Shown here piece by piece: positions 11,810 to 23,559 of a DNA stretch of 64,000 bases (the stretch's first letter is position 1; each line of letters begins with the position of its first letter). Under the pieces are notes generated by a model. The model was not told the origin of the DNA. It worked only from the letters and a program-made list of their open reading frames with translations, and ran no database searches. Source of the stretch: Cynocephalus volans (Eukaryota; Chordata; Mammalia; Dermoptera; Cynocephalidae); assembly GCF_027409185.1 (NCBI RefSeq), contig NC_084464.1, positions 42,011,095-42,075,094 on the forward strand, read 5' to 3'. A program made the position numbers and the translations under genes.

Positions 11810-11813
<4 letters not shown>

Positions 11814-11849
<36 letters not shown>
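11814..11849. repeat. (CT)n microsatellite
   Basis: Uninterrupted ct dinucleotides, about 17 units. Confidence 0.9.
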
Positions 11850-11855
<6 letters not shown>

Positions 11856-12199
11856 CACATTGGTGTACAACTAATATGTGTCAATTAAAAATTAAAATTA
11901 AAAAATAGTTCAAACAAAATAAATAAGATCTATTTTTACTCACTAAATGGTTACTAAATACACAAAAAATAAAAATATGAAAATATCAAATATAGACAAT
12001 AAAATAGTAAACTGGAAGACTTATATATAGCTAGCATAAGTATAAATTAGTACAGCCTTCTCAGTGATTCACGTTACATGGTAGAGTTTACAGTGCACAA
12101 GAAAAAAAAAATGATGATCTCCCTTTGCGCCCTTAAGAGCCCTTGGCTGAGTCTCAGCTCAGACACCTCACAATGGACTCCAGAGCAATGTTCTGGCAA

Positions 12200-12570
12200 G
12201 GCCTTACAACAGACAGGATCAGTTTTTTATGCATTCTTCCAGGGATAGATTATGGCTACTTAAACTGTACTATAACTTAGGGGATTGTCCCATATCAATA
12301 TATAAGGAGCTTCTTCTTGCTTTATTGTAGCTAAATTGTTTCCCATTGGATGGCTGTCCCATAATTTATTTAATCAGTTCCCTCTTGATGAACCTTGAGA
12401 TATTTATAATCTTTAGCAACTACAAACAATGGCACATTAAATAACTGCATACATGCATCATTTCCCACATGCGGGGATTTATCTGTAGAATCACTTCCTA
12501 GGAGTATACCAATTTGTTATTTTGATAGATATTACCAATCTATAGGGAAAAGCGATGCTTGCCTGAAAAA
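12200..12570 (-). mobile_element. Old LINE fragment (antisense)
   Basis: Phrases such as ttgtttcccattggatg, gatgaaccttgaga and caactacaaacaatggc are typical of the antisense 3' half of an old L1M element. Confidence 0.45.
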
Positions 12571-12726
12571 AAGAGACTACATCGTCAAACAGTCTGCTCA
12601 GAAAGAGAAAAAGTATTCAGAATGTTTTTCCTACCTATTTATTAATATTGTTATTAAGTGGCTTATAAGAATAAATTATTATTGTTGATATCGTCTTCCA
12701 TAACTACCATTAAAAGCATTGTAGGT

Positions 12727-12822
12727 GGGCTGGTCGCTTAGCTCATTTGGTTAGAGCGTGGTGCTGTAACACCAAGGACCAGGGTTTGCTCCCTGTATTG
12801 ACCAGCTGCCAAAAAAAAAAGT
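12727..12822 (+). mobile_element. tRNA-Ile-derived SINE, monomer
   Basis: gggctggtcgcttagctcat, then gttagagcgtggtgctg, ending 'gaccagctgcc' and poly(A). Confidence 0.85.
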
Positions 12823-13017
12823 GTTAGAGGTGTGCAAAGGAAACTTAGCTGGCTGTGGTTTTCTCTTTTTGTTTATTCAATAAACATTTATGGAGTAAGG
12901 CACAATGATGGGCACTTTGGGACCACACCCATGAACTAGGCATGGTATCAGCCTCCATAGTCCCTGCAGTCTGGTATACAGATTTAAAAAATGGAATACA
13001 GAAAGAGAAAATTAAAT

Positions 13018-13100
13018 CAGCAGTATCCTGAATGGCAGATGTTGCCAAGTCACCACATAAAGAAGGCATATGTAGTTATAGTGTTATCCCAGAAAAAGTC
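13018..13100 (+). repeat. Arm A of a dispersed inverted repeat
   Basis: These ~83 bases match the reverse complement of 16377-16456 at roughly 88% identity with one small gap. Shared core: tgttgccaagtcaccaca, ttatagtgttatccc and agaaaaagtc. Homology stops sharply on both sides. I cannot assign it to a named repeat family. Confidence 0.7.
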
Positions 13101-13224
13101 ATGCTCTGTCTTTCTTATTTAAAACTCAGAACAGATAGATATATTTGTTGTGAGCAATAATTAAAGTATCACATTTCCTTACTTTGGGTTGAAATTATTC
13201 ACAGGTTACAAGTGAAAACATGAC

Positions 13225-14610
13225 TTTTTTTTTTTTAATTGAATCATAATTGATTATACATATTTTGGGGATTCAATGTTGACATATGTTGATCAAATCA
13301 ATATTACTAGTATGTATATTGTTACAAATTGTATTTATTCTTTATGCCCCTTGTCCAATCTCTCCCTATCCCCCTCTAGCTCCCCTCTCCTACCACTGAT
13401 AACCCTAGATTTCTTCTCTCCCTCTGAAAGAGTAATGGTTATTCTGTTGATTTCTTGCCTAGGTGATCTGTCCAATGCTGAAAGGTGTGTTCAGTTCCCC
13501 CAATATTATTATAGAGCAGATGCTTGTGCTGTCACTCTGGAATGGGCTTTGTGGAGAGAGACATCCTCTTCTTTTCTTTGGTCTCTGCTGGTGATTCTCC
13601 TTGTGTCAATGCACTCCAATGGCTGACAGACCATCTGCATGGTGGTTGTGACATCTAGCCACTTTTGCAGCAGCCATGGTTACTGTGGTGGCTATGGTGG
13701 GCCACCCACATGGAGGTGATGTTTTTGTCATGCTCCTTGGCACTGGAGGTGTGCCTGAGCCAGAACTAATATTTTGTCTTCTGCTTACTTCTAAAATGGG
13801 AGAACTTCCTGTGGGAACCAGTACTTGAGCTGTGTGGTTGAGCTAAATTGCTGCTTTGCTGCTGTTTCCCTAGGGAAGACTTTCTGCGCAGCTCATGGTT
13901 TAATGGTTGACCTTATTGGTACTTCCAGCTCTCCTGAGACCGGGTACACCTAGGTTGTTTAGAAACTCTGATCTGGGCCTGAGTTTTTTCATCAAACTGC
14001 ACCCCATGCAATTGTGTATTCCCAACCAGTCTCCTCTGAGTGGTCCTGCACTGATTGGTGGGTGGATTGGCTGTTCTTCCTTGCTGTGTCCCAGTGTTCT
14101 CCTGGTGGGCCCGTCTCCCCCACCACGGGTGCTCCAAACACTTCCCATGGGACAGGCCCTGTGCCAGTCCCTTGCAATGACTCACCGGCCTCTATTCAGA
14201 GGCCTCCTCTTTTTCAGCTGTTCTGGCTCCTCACTCCTGCGTGGGTCCATGGGAACCCTATCAGTGGTCTTGCTGTCCTGGAGGCCACCAAGGCCCTCTT
14301 CTCCCCTGCTGCCTCCAAGCAACTCCATCCTAAGGGCACAGCTGTGGCTTCTGCTGGCTCCTGCTCCATGTGCTCAGCAGCTCCAGCCTTAAAGCCACTG
14401 CAGCCCAAAATGCTCCAAGCAGTTTTTTCTTTCTTTCATCATGGCTTTTCCCCCTTCATGAACTCTGTAGGTCTCTCCTCCTCTTCCCCTAAACTTCAGC
14501 GGGCCCAGCTTGGCTGTTGTTACATTTTTATAGTTGTAAATTGGTTGATTTGTGTGAGAGAGTGACGCTGGGGACCATCTATTCTGCCATCTTGACCGGA
14601 ACTCCTCTCT
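13225..14610 (-). mobile_element. ORF-less L1 derivative, copy 2 (near full length)
   Basis: On the minus strand it begins with ggtcaagatggcagaataga near 14600, the usual start of an L1 5'UTR, and ends in 3'UTR and poly(A) at about 13225. Only ~1.4 kb lies between, with a short ORF2-like stretch near 13440-13510, so ORF1 and nearly all of ORF2 are missing. The same arrangement is found in copy 1. Frames such as 13907-14392 lie inside this element and are not host genes. Confidence 0.65.
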
Positions 14611-14802
14611 AAAGTTTATATTTTAAACATCTGTATATGCATCTTGTAGTGCATCAAGTCAAGGCTGAGCTAGGGGCCTCATTCCAGAAGGTGCAGACTT
14701 CCTTTCTGATTGGAAATAATTCATATTTTGTTTGACCTTCAGAGTGCTCATAGCCTTACTGGAATACATGGGCCAACATTTGTCCTGGCAAGGCCAGGGC
14801 AG

Positions 14803-14979
14803 TTTTTTTTTTTTTTTTTTTTAAAAGATGACCGGTAAGGGGATCTTAACCCTTGACTTGGTGTTGTCAGCACCACACTCAGCCAGTGAGCGAACCGGCC
14901 ATCCATATATGGGATCCGAACCCGGGGCCTTGGTGTTATCAGCACCGCACTCTCCCGAGTGAGCCACGGGCCGGCCCCC
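14803..14979 (-). mobile_element. tRNA-Ile-derived SINE, dimer
   Basis: T-run, 'aaaagatgaccggtaagg', two units and gccacgggccggcccc at the right. Flanked by a duplicated 'cagggcagtttt'. Well preserved. Confidence 0.92.
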
Positions 14980-15204
14980 AGGGCAGTTTTGAAAACATGT
15001 CTGATTAATTTTTTTAAAAGAAATGAATTATATGTAAATTTAGCTTTGTTGCTAAAATTCACCTCTCCACACATAGAGTTCACGTTGGGGCAAATAAAAA
15101 AGCATAGAAAACAAAAAGGCTACAGAAATGCTAGAGAAACCACTAATTTATGGTTCCTGCACATCTCCATCCCCAACTACAGCAGAAACACCTGGAAAAG
15201 AATG

Positions 15205-15365
15205 TCTGCCTCCTAACCTAGGGGTCCAAGGTCCTAGGTCTTGCTCTGAAAGTAATCACCTGGCTGACCTTGGGCCCACCACAACCCTTCAATTTCATCA
15301 TTTGTAAAATGGGAGTAAAATTATTTGTTCTGCTAATCTCACATACTATTGTGAGAAACAAATAC
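15205..15365 (+). repeat. MIR SINE remnant
   Basis: cctggctgaccttgggc, then tttcatcatttgtaaaatgg, the MIR core order. Confidence 0.55.
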
Positions 15366-15387
15366 ATTCATACAAAGACATTTTGAG

Positions 15388-15480
15388 GGCTGGCCAATTA
15401 GCTCAGTTGGTTAGAGGGCGGTGTTACAACACCAAGGTCAAGGGTTCAGGTCCCTGTGTCGGCAAGCTGCTAAAAAAGGG
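15388..15480 (+). mobile_element. tRNA-Ile-derived SINE, monomer
   Basis: gggctggccaattagctcag to ggcaagctgc and an A-rich tail. Confidence 0.85.
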
Positions 15481-15489
15481 GAAAAAAAT

Positions 15490-17860
15490 CCATATGGACA
15501 CAAATTAGTATTTCCCTCATTGATTGGCATTCAAAGGTTGGTGTGTTATACCACCAAGTCCTTAGATGTGAGCTAATCGGTGGATTATTATTTCAGTAAG
15601 TATGAAATCTGTACAACTTTAGTAAGTGATTTTGGTATGTCATCCACAAAGAACTTCCAGGCATCCCTGTGTCTTCCCGTTGCTTTGTGTCCAACCTCAG
15701 AGCAATAACCTATTTTGACCATTAGATGGCACTAGTTACAAAGCAACTAGTAATCCCTTCAGAAATTGAGCATTTCTAAGGAGCAAACGCTTTTTCAGAT
15801 TTTCTTGTTTTATAATTTTTTTTAAAAATTATTATTATAAAGGCCATATGCTCAGAGTAATAATATATCAAACAATGAGCATATTTTGAAAATATATCCA
15901 AAAAAGAAAAAAAAAGTAAATCTTCCATTTCTGGTAGCCTGGAGGCTTTCCTAACCGTGATATGAATACAGTAACGTATAGTCCTGGTTGTTAGGCAGAA
16001 AGCTGTACTGAACTAGTTGAAATCCCTTTAATGTTCCAAGACATTACATCCTGGAAGGACACCCCAGAGGATAACCATAATTAACTCAAAAACTCTGTGC
16101 CCACGTCTACTTCACCACACCCGTAGACACACACATATCCACATTCAACCCCACTCTCACATACTGTAAGGCCTCAATCCCTTCAGAGTTTAATAGCTCC
16201 TTCCAAACTCCTCCTCCTTCTCTGAGGGAATAACATTAACAGACTAACTAAGCTGGTTCAACTTTTGTGGTATTAGTAAGTCAGAAACTGAATCAACAGT
16301 TTCAAGAAGCTATTAAAAATCTTACAGTCACATACACAAATATATTAACATAATAGGGTTTATTTTCCTTCCACAAGACTTTTTCTGGGATAACACTATA
16401 ACTGTTGCTTTCTTTATGTGGTGACTTGGCAACATCAACCATTTAGAATGCTGCTGAGAACCACCGGCAAATGGGAACCAAATTGTTCCACTTGGTTAAA
16501 ATGGCTGTCATAAAGTTCATTCAACAAGAAAAACTAAGTGTGATTCAACTTGATTGTGTTTAATTTAAAAAATTCTGGACCTCAGCTTCCTCATCTGACA
16601 TGGGAGGATCCTTGAGCAGCCCCCAGGGCTGGGTGTTGCCCAGAAGCACCAGTGTTCCCTGGCAGATACAGAGACAGATCGATCGCTGCGGTGGGAAAAA
16701 CTCATGCATCCCCTTCGTGGAGCAGGAGGGAAGATGACACAGTGAGAAGGACTTGGGTCCAGCCCTCTGAGAGTGTTCTAAACTGTGGACATGGGCGTGG
16801 GGAATAGCTCTAAGGGAAGGGAAAAGTGAGAAGCATAGAGGTGCAATCTCCAGGTACCCCACCTTTGTGCCTTCTTGCTTTGCATTGCTTTGCTCCACGG
16901 ATTTGTCACCCCACTTCCCCTGGGTAATGGAGATGCAAAGGATTACTCAAAGCCCATCTCTTCCGAGCAGTGACAGGCCCCAAAGTGGTTTATCTCCCAC
17001 TGGAACCCTCAAGCGAGAGGGATACCTTCCTTGGGAAATTAACGCTGAACTGGGGTTCTCTTCCTGCATTTATTTTCCAGACCAGGAAGTTACAGGAAGA
17101 GAACAAAGGTGGGGTTTTAGTTTAACAGTATAGGCTGGTAACTCTCAGTGAAACAAGCCAGATGACATTCCAGTAGACAATTAACAAAGCTTGATTTTAG
17201 CAAACATTCCTTCCCACAGCAATCTCTCAGTGTCTTTACATAACAATCAGTTACTAGTCTGTCTTTGAGCCAGCAACCTGCTCTGCCACAATCTTATCTT
17301 GCAACAGAGACTTATAGCCTGAGGAAAATTTCCTGTCCTTGCAAGGTCAATACTTGAAACTTCAAGACTTTGGAAAACCAGGCTCTGTGAAGTACATATG
17401 TTTTACAGTACATTCCACAGTGCCTGGCCCCTGAAAAGCAACCAAGTGCAGATGCCTGAAGTCCCTCATAAGGATATAAAATCCTTAATCCAGAATTTGA
17501 GATTAAAAGTCAAAAATACTAACCTCATCTCTTTCCATGTCTTTGGTCCAAAAAAAAAAAAAAAAAAATACTAGCCTCATAGTTAAAAGCTTGGTGTGAA
17601 CTAGATTAAGTAAAAGTGTAAATATTGACCTAGATGGGCTAGACATAAGAAGGTGCCTGAGGGCGAACCCACAGCTTGAAAGAGAGTGGAATACAAAGAC
17701 TGGAGATCTAAAGGTGGGGGTTTTCATTTGTCATTCACTCTTTTAACAAACTTATTCCATTATGTATCCCTCACTATTCTATGCCCAGAAGGGTGCAGGA
17801 AAAACTAGCTGAAGTCCTGCCCTCGTGAGCTAACATTCCAAACACAGGTCCTGCACAAGA
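15490..17860. other. Intergenic, no gene recognised
   Basis: Apart from inverted-repeat arm B (16377-16456) and an 18-19-base A-run at 17551, nothing supportable was found. The frame at 16560-16898 has no recognisable product. Confidence 0.4.
16377..16456 (-). repeat. Arm B of a dispersed inverted repeat
   Basis: Reverse complement of 13018-13100 at about 88% identity; see arm A. The arms face each other across ~3.3 kb. Confidence 0.7.
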
Positions 17861-17869
17861 GGTGTGTTT

Positions 17870-18215
17870 TTTGAGAGCCAGACACAGGCCTAAGCATTTT
17901 ATGCACCTTGTCTCACTTAACTCTCACATCAACGCCATAAGGTGGGTTATACAGATCCCATTTTTTTTTTTTTTTTTTTTTTAAAAGGATGACCGGTAAG
18001 AGGATCTCAACCCTTGGCTTGGTGTTGTCAGCACCACGCTCAGCCAGTGAGCAAACCGGCCATCCCTATATAGGATCCGAACCCGCGGCCTTGGTGTTAT
18101 CAGCACCGCACTCTACCAAGTGAGCCACGGGCCGGCCCCAGATCCCATTTTAAGTTAAAGAAATCAAGGTTTCTTTAAGCTGTTTGCCCAGGGTCACAGG
18201 TCTTCCCACAGGACA
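17870..18215 (+). repeat. MIR SINE split by a younger SINE
   Basis: gccagacacaggcctaagc and cttaactctcacatcaac lie left of the inserted dimer; aagttaaagaaatcaagg and gcccagggtcacaggtc lie right of it. Together they form one MIR. Confidence 0.55.
17965..18138 (-). mobile_element. tRNA-Ile-derived SINE, dimer
   Basis: Complete dimer with long T-run. The 13-base duplication cagatcccatttt flanks it exactly (17952-17964 and 18139-18151). Inserted within a MIR. Confidence 0.93.
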
Positions 18216-18499
18216 GTGAACTACAGTCTGATGTGTTCATAATCCAGCTAGGAAGGGGTGAGCCTGGAATTTGCATCTGAGTGTTCCAAGCTTCTCTATA
18301 TCCTGTTATATGTGAAGACATCAGGTCCTCCATGTTCTAGAATAAGGATAGATATTATGAATCCTGAAAAATTTCTAGAAATTCCGGACTACATACCGAT
18401 CCCTTCACATAGTTTTCTCTGCTAGGGAAGGAAGAAAAAAAAAAAAAAAAAAAAACCTGTGATTGCCAGGCTCCAAGATGATCAGCGAAATGACAGTTG

Positions 18500-19085
18500 C
18501 CCAATTCCAAAATGGCCACCATAGCGTTTCCTTGGTGTCAGTGCGACGGCGTAGTGACTGAAGGGCCATCACCAGGTGGGAACTTCCAGGGACTGGGCCA
18601 GGTGCCCAAGTGTTCACCTGGGACTTCCTTCTCCTGAGCTATGGCCAAACAACATTATAGGCTGCAGGCCTCCCTAGTCCAGGCTGGACTAAAGCAGAAA
18701 AACGAAGTGGTCAGCGGCGGAAAAGCAGGTAACGCAGGGCAGTGGGTCTGAAGCGAAAGGGCGAGAAAGAGTTTGCTTGTAGGAACTGTCACTGCGCCGC
18801 TCGCAGGTGCCTCACTTTGGCCCATTTGTAATCACCGTCTTTTCTCCGCCCCCAAGGGCTCCCGGCAACCAATGCTCGGGGGTGAAGCCGTGGACGTCAG
18901 TTGTTGCGGGGCAGACTGGAAGCGCCTTTTGGCCTTCAGGAGCGGGATCCTGTCTGCAGCGAAGGTGGAAAATTGGAGGTGCCAGGGAGATAGAAAAGAG
19001 GCGAGGATAAGCGGGAAAAGATGGGGAAGGAACATTTATATACTTGTACCATCCTACAGCCGGGGAAAAACCGTAGGGTAATCTA
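18500..19085. promoter_or_regulatory. CpG-enriched patch, possible promoter
   Basis: CpG and GC content rise above the flanks. Within 18840-18930 there is a GC box (ctccgccccc), an X-box-like ggcaac next to a CCAAT motif, and a CRE-like gacgtcag. This looks like a promoter or enhancer, but I see no first exon I can trust and know of no gene here by synteny. Confidence 0.35.
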
Positions 19086-19089
19086 GGCT

Positions 19090-20280
19090 AACCTCCCGTT
19101 CTTTGTAAACGTGAACATCCAGTGCTGGAAGCTCACTCCTGCAATCCATTCTCACCAAGGCTGGACGGCTCTGGTGGGTGGAGAGAAGATTCTTCTTTGT
19201 ATTGAGCTGAAATCTGTCTTCGGGGTCTCGCGCCCAACTCTTTTGCCACACGAGGGCCTACAGAACAGCCCAATGCTTCTTCCACAAGACAGCCCCTAGC
19301 ATTTTGATCAAAATCAGCACAAATCCATTCCTATTTCGCGGGGGGCGGGAGGGGGAGCAAGCCTAAGAGACTGATTCACTTGACTCGGAACGAGCCAAAT
19401 GCCTTTCTTTTTGAAAGATAAAGTATTGGTGAATTTCAAAATAATAACAGGAAAGATACAAAAATGGGGGGGAAGGTTGATAGATAAAATTTAAACCTCT
19501 GGAAGAACATCATTGATGTTTTTGTTCTCTCTCTGTTTTTTTCCTAATTTTCTACGCTGTATGTATTACTTCTATAAATACACCGGCATGAAAGAGCAGC
19601 TCCTCCCCGCCTCACACAACATACATGCTCACACATGCTACAAGCCCTCACTTGCTGAGTTGCTGCATCAGACTGATGCAGATCAGTATTCTCATCTCTC
19701 CAGCGGACCTATGAAGCATCTGGCTACATGGATCAAAATTAGGCATTTTGCAGTCTATCAGTCATTGAGTCTGGTGAAATATCCAGACCAATTTAAACAC
19801 AGAAATATTATAAAGGCAGAGTAAACTTTATGGGCATGTGATCAGAGCAGTCATACAGGGTTCCCTGCTTAGAAGGGGCACTGTGTTTAGGTTTTAATGC
19901 TCTGTGATCACTGTCTTGAAATTCTTAATAATTTTCTCTTTCAATTTGTTTTTTGTAAGTAAGGTCCCATGGGACAATAGAACATGTGCTGGGGGCTTGG
20001 AGCTTAGGCTCAAGCTTGGTCCTGCTCGCCACACCTCCCAGCCTCCAGAGGACTGGTTTTCAGTTGCCTGCTCCTCCACCTCTGCCACCCTCTGTGCTGC
20101 CTCCTCCCAGCAGGGGCCTGGGTGCAGGGAAGAGGAGGGAAGGGGTCAGCATACACATCACTCTTGCCAAGTGCAGAGACAGGGCCCCAGGCACTTGTGA
20201 AGGCATGCATTCCCCCCTTGAGTATCCCCATGCCAGAAAGAGTGTGACATTAAATAACAAAATCAAAAACAAAAATAAGG
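19090..20280. other. Intergenic, no gene recognised
   Basis: Mixed-composition sequence. Overlapping frames on both strands at 19986-20272 have no family resemblance. Confidence 0.4.
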
Positions 20281-20283
20281 GCC

Positions 20284-20330
20284 TGGGCCGGCCCCATGGC
20301 GCACTCAGGAGAGTGCAGCGCTTGGGAACA
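20284..20330 (+). mobile_element. tRNA-Ile-derived SINE, 5' fragment
   Basis: Only the dimer head (gggccggccccatggcgcac, then ggagagtgcagcgct) is present. It is followed by a repeated aacaaaaataag, so it may be an aborted or deleted insertion. Confidence 0.6.
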
Positions 20331-20342
20331 AAAATAAGTGCC

Positions 20343-20440
20343 TGGCAGGTTAGCTCACTTGGTTAGAGTGTGGGACTGATAACATCAAAGTCAAGAGTTT
20401 GGATCTCCTTACTGGCCAGTTGCCAAAAAAACAAAACAAA
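20343..20440 (+). mobile_element. tRNA-Ile-derived SINE, monomer
   Basis: ggcaggttagctcacttgg, tgataacatcaaagtcaag, ggccagttgcc, then an A-rich tail. Confidence 0.8.
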
Positions 20441-20477
20441 ACAAAATTTAAAAAACCAACAAAAAACCCCCAACCTC

Positions 20478-20577
20478 AGGGCCGGGACATGGCTCACTTG
20501 GGAGAGCGTGGTGCTGACAACACCAAGTCAAGGGTTAAGATCCCCTTGCCAGACATCTTTAAAAAAAAAAAAAAAAC
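20478..20577 (+). mobile_element. tRNA-Ile-derived SINE, recombinant monomer
   Basis: Head of dimer unit 1 (gggccgggacatggctcac) joined to the body and tail of unit 2 (gctgacaacaccaagtcaag, then agacatc and poly(A)). The middle of the dimer is missing. Confidence 0.8.
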
Positions 20578-20655
20578 CCAACTTCAACAGGTCAAAAGTG
20601 AAACTTCAGAGGAAAGGAAAAGGCTTTTAGAACAAGAAGCCCCTCAAATTATGTA

Positions 20656-20733
20656 GCTGGCCCTAGTACACCGATAATCATTGTCAAATTATCAAAACCA
20701 CGCTTTAACCTACTAAGCTAACCAGCCAGCCTC
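20656..20733 (-). mobile_element. tRNA-Ile-derived SINE, diverged fragment
   Basis: Right end gctaaccagccagcc is the monomer head in reverse; the body is diverged. Confidence 0.55.
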
Positions 20734-20929
20734 TTTGCTAAATTCTAAGAGAGAAGAGGTTGAAAATGATGGCCTGATACTCATTGACACGTGCCCTTGG
20801 GTAACATATAACTGCAATATAACTTTCACGAAGGCCGAGAATCTTGTCTGCTTCAGAGCCTAATATAAAGCGTGACACATAGCATTTGCTGTTAAATATC
20901 TGTTAATTTAAATTAATTGAAAACATTTT

Positions 20930-21120
20930 TGTTGCAATATAATAAAATAGATATTTTAAAAATTGAAGCAACCTAAATGTTCTGGAAAACTAGGTAAATA
21001 AGTATGTTACATTTATGCAATAAACTATGGTGTCGCTGTATAAAAGAACGAGGATGTTCTTTAGATACTAAGGAAGAAAGATTTCCATGATAAGTTGTTA
21101 TTTATGTAAAAAGAAGGGGT
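20930..21120 (+). mobile_element. Old L1 3'-end fragment
   Basis: gaagcaacctaaatgttc, ttatgcaataaactatgg, then atttccatgataagttg, the L1M 3' order. Confidence 0.45.
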
Positions 21121-21129
21121 GGGGGAACC

Positions 21130-22005
21130 TGTAAGTGCCATCTTCAGTTCTCACAAGCAGTGACTTTCTCCTGGAGCTCCCTCTAGTGGCCTATTTGCAT
21201 ATATGGAAGGTTTCAGAGAAAATAAAGGTTGGCTTTGGATGGCTGGGATATTTTCAAGGTGTGTTATTTTATAAGAATCAATTTTTTAAAGTACAAGAGC
21301 ATTGAAGTGGACAACACAAGAAGCAGAACAATGTGTCTATTATTATTTGTGATAATGAACAACTAGTGTAAAAGTATATATTTTACACATATCTAGAAAA
21401 GTGTTTACGGGTAGTATTACTGGGTAACTACGTGGGTAAGCTACCATTTATTGAGCTCTTACTATCTCACATATGGACAACATGTTAATTAACATACACA
21501 TTCAGTGTATTCAGAATATGTCACTTTGCATACATAACTGTGTGCATGGCCTGTTATTATACAGAACAAGAGATGCAGATTAAACTGAAATTGTTTAGGA
21601 GAGCAATTAGTCACACAAGAAGGCACTTGAGAACACTCGCCAGATCGCATAACATATGTTACACAAAATCAATTAAAATGGCATTTAAGTGCTGAAAGAA
21701 ATGACCAGCTCTGATCAACACAGGGTGTTTCCACGTCTTAGACATCCACATCATGCTCCACACCCAGCAAAACCTGATGATGCTCCTGCACCCCGAATCT
21801 CGTAAATGGCAACACCATTGGCTTCATTTTGCTGGCAGCCCCTCTCCCTTTCCCTTGTGTACATCATCTTTGCCCAAAGACCATTTCATCCACAGGACTG
21901 CTTGCCACAGCTCCAGGGACCCACCTCTTTCAGGAGACTTGAGGCAGTTGAGGGCATGGAGGTGAGTAAGGGGAGCTCATCAGAGGCCGTGTGTGCTGTG
22001 GTTAC
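21130..22005. other. Intergenic, no gene recognised
   Basis: No exon, RNA gene or repeat I can name. Frames at 21753-22078 lack support. Confidence 0.4.
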
Positions 22006-22009
22006 AAGT

Positions 22010-22210
22010 GCCGGTTCTGCAGCTAGAAAGCCTGCTTTGAAATCCCACCTCTGCCACTCCATATCAGCGTTACCTTGAACAAGTTACTTTACCTCTATAA
22101 AACAAGGGTGGTAATAGTTTAACATTTGTTTTACTGATGGGAGGATTAAATGAGTTATGTGTGTAAACCACTTAGAACCATGGCCCATGGAAGCACTTAG
22201 TAAGAAGGTT
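22010..22210 (+). repeat. MIR SINE remnant
   Basis: ggttctgcagctagaaagcc, cttgaacaagttactttacc, then ggaggattaaatgag, as in MIR. Confidence 0.6.
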
Positions 22211-22797
22211 GATTTTTTGCTTTTGTTTTTGTTTTTGTTTTTTAAAAATGCTGTGATTTCTCCAAAGTGGCTTTGATTGGCCAGCTCCTGACCCTCTCTG
22301 CTTCTCCGTCCCTCCACCCCCATCATAATCTCCCATGCAGCTTTTGACAGCTGGCCTGTTCCTGGACAACTGCAGTGCCCTTTGGCCCTGAAACCCTGCC
22401 CAAGAAAGCCTTTCATGCATACCTCTCCTACCTGAATTTGTGTCCTGGAGGAAGAGTGTCCCAGGATATCTCAGGTTCTGGAGAGTACCACTTGAGAGAA
22501 AGCCAGGGATGCACAGTGGCTCCTTTTCCCATGGGACTTATCGCTCCAACCTTGCCTTTCACCTACACAGCTCCAATGTAGAAACCCTGCATGTGCCCAA
22601 ACTCTACCTGCCTTGCAGGGAAAAAGAATAAGAAAGCCCCAGACTCATCTGACTGGAATCTGTCCTTCTAGTCCCTTATGCCCATATAAGGGACAAAAGC
22701 AGAAATGTATATCCCAGTCGTGTTCCTACTCCTTGCTACCCAATCTAATTTTTTGTGTTGTCTAATATAATTGTTTGTGCTGATGAAAATGCTCTAT

Positions 22798-22960
22798 ACT
22801 GGTGCTGTCCAATGCAGTAACCACTAGCTGTGGTGCTATGCATTTGAAACATGACTAGTATAATCAAAACACTGAATTTTTAATTTTATTTAATTTTAAT
22901 TAATTTTAACTTAGATGGCCACTTGTGGCTGGTGATTACTGTATCGGACAGCACGGCTTG
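22798..22960. mobile_element. Short hAT-type DNA transposon
   Basis: Ends are inverted: tgctgtccaatgcag at the left and tatcggacagca at the right. The interior keeps gatggccacttgtggctgg, typical of ancient Charlie-derived hAT elements. Confidence 0.6.
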
Positions 22961-23559
22961 AAATTGTTCATCCTTGTCCTTTTTTTCTTATTTGGTGAGG
23001 CATCCTTGCTATAAGATTGGGAAATATATTTTTGAAACTTGGTGCCAATGCTGGTCTCACCCTTGCAGTTCCCGTCTAGGGGTAAGAGAAAAGGTCATAT
23101 TTCCATTCCAGATCTCCCTGTTAACACTGGAGGAAATCGGAGAAAGATGCCAAGACTGGGGACGTGTCCTGCATGCTGGCCTGTGTTGACTGACATGCTG
23201 CCGCCCTTGCCGATCTTCCTTCCTCCAGGCTTTCCTCTCTGAGCACAGGTGGCCATTGACTCCTGATGCTCCACTCATGACCTCCCTAAATGCATTCTTC
23301 AGGGGTAAGAAACTAACTAAACCCAAGCAACTTGTCACATATGTGAACATAAGAAAGGGAGTTTGGGTGTGCTGTAGGAGAGAGGGAGATTAGACATCAA
23401 GAAGGATGGTCTGGTAATCACAGTTGTGATACAATAGAAATAGGAAACAAAATCTAAATTTTCTTTCTTTTTTTTTTAACAGCCAACAGTTAAAGGAACT
23501 TTACAGATTCCATGAACGAGCCTCATCCTGACGTCCTCATTGATCAGTCCCTAGAAACC

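Noticed and set aside
13907-14565. Overlapping 161- and 183-codon frames
   Set aside because: Lie wholly within the antisense 5'UTR of the L1 derivative.
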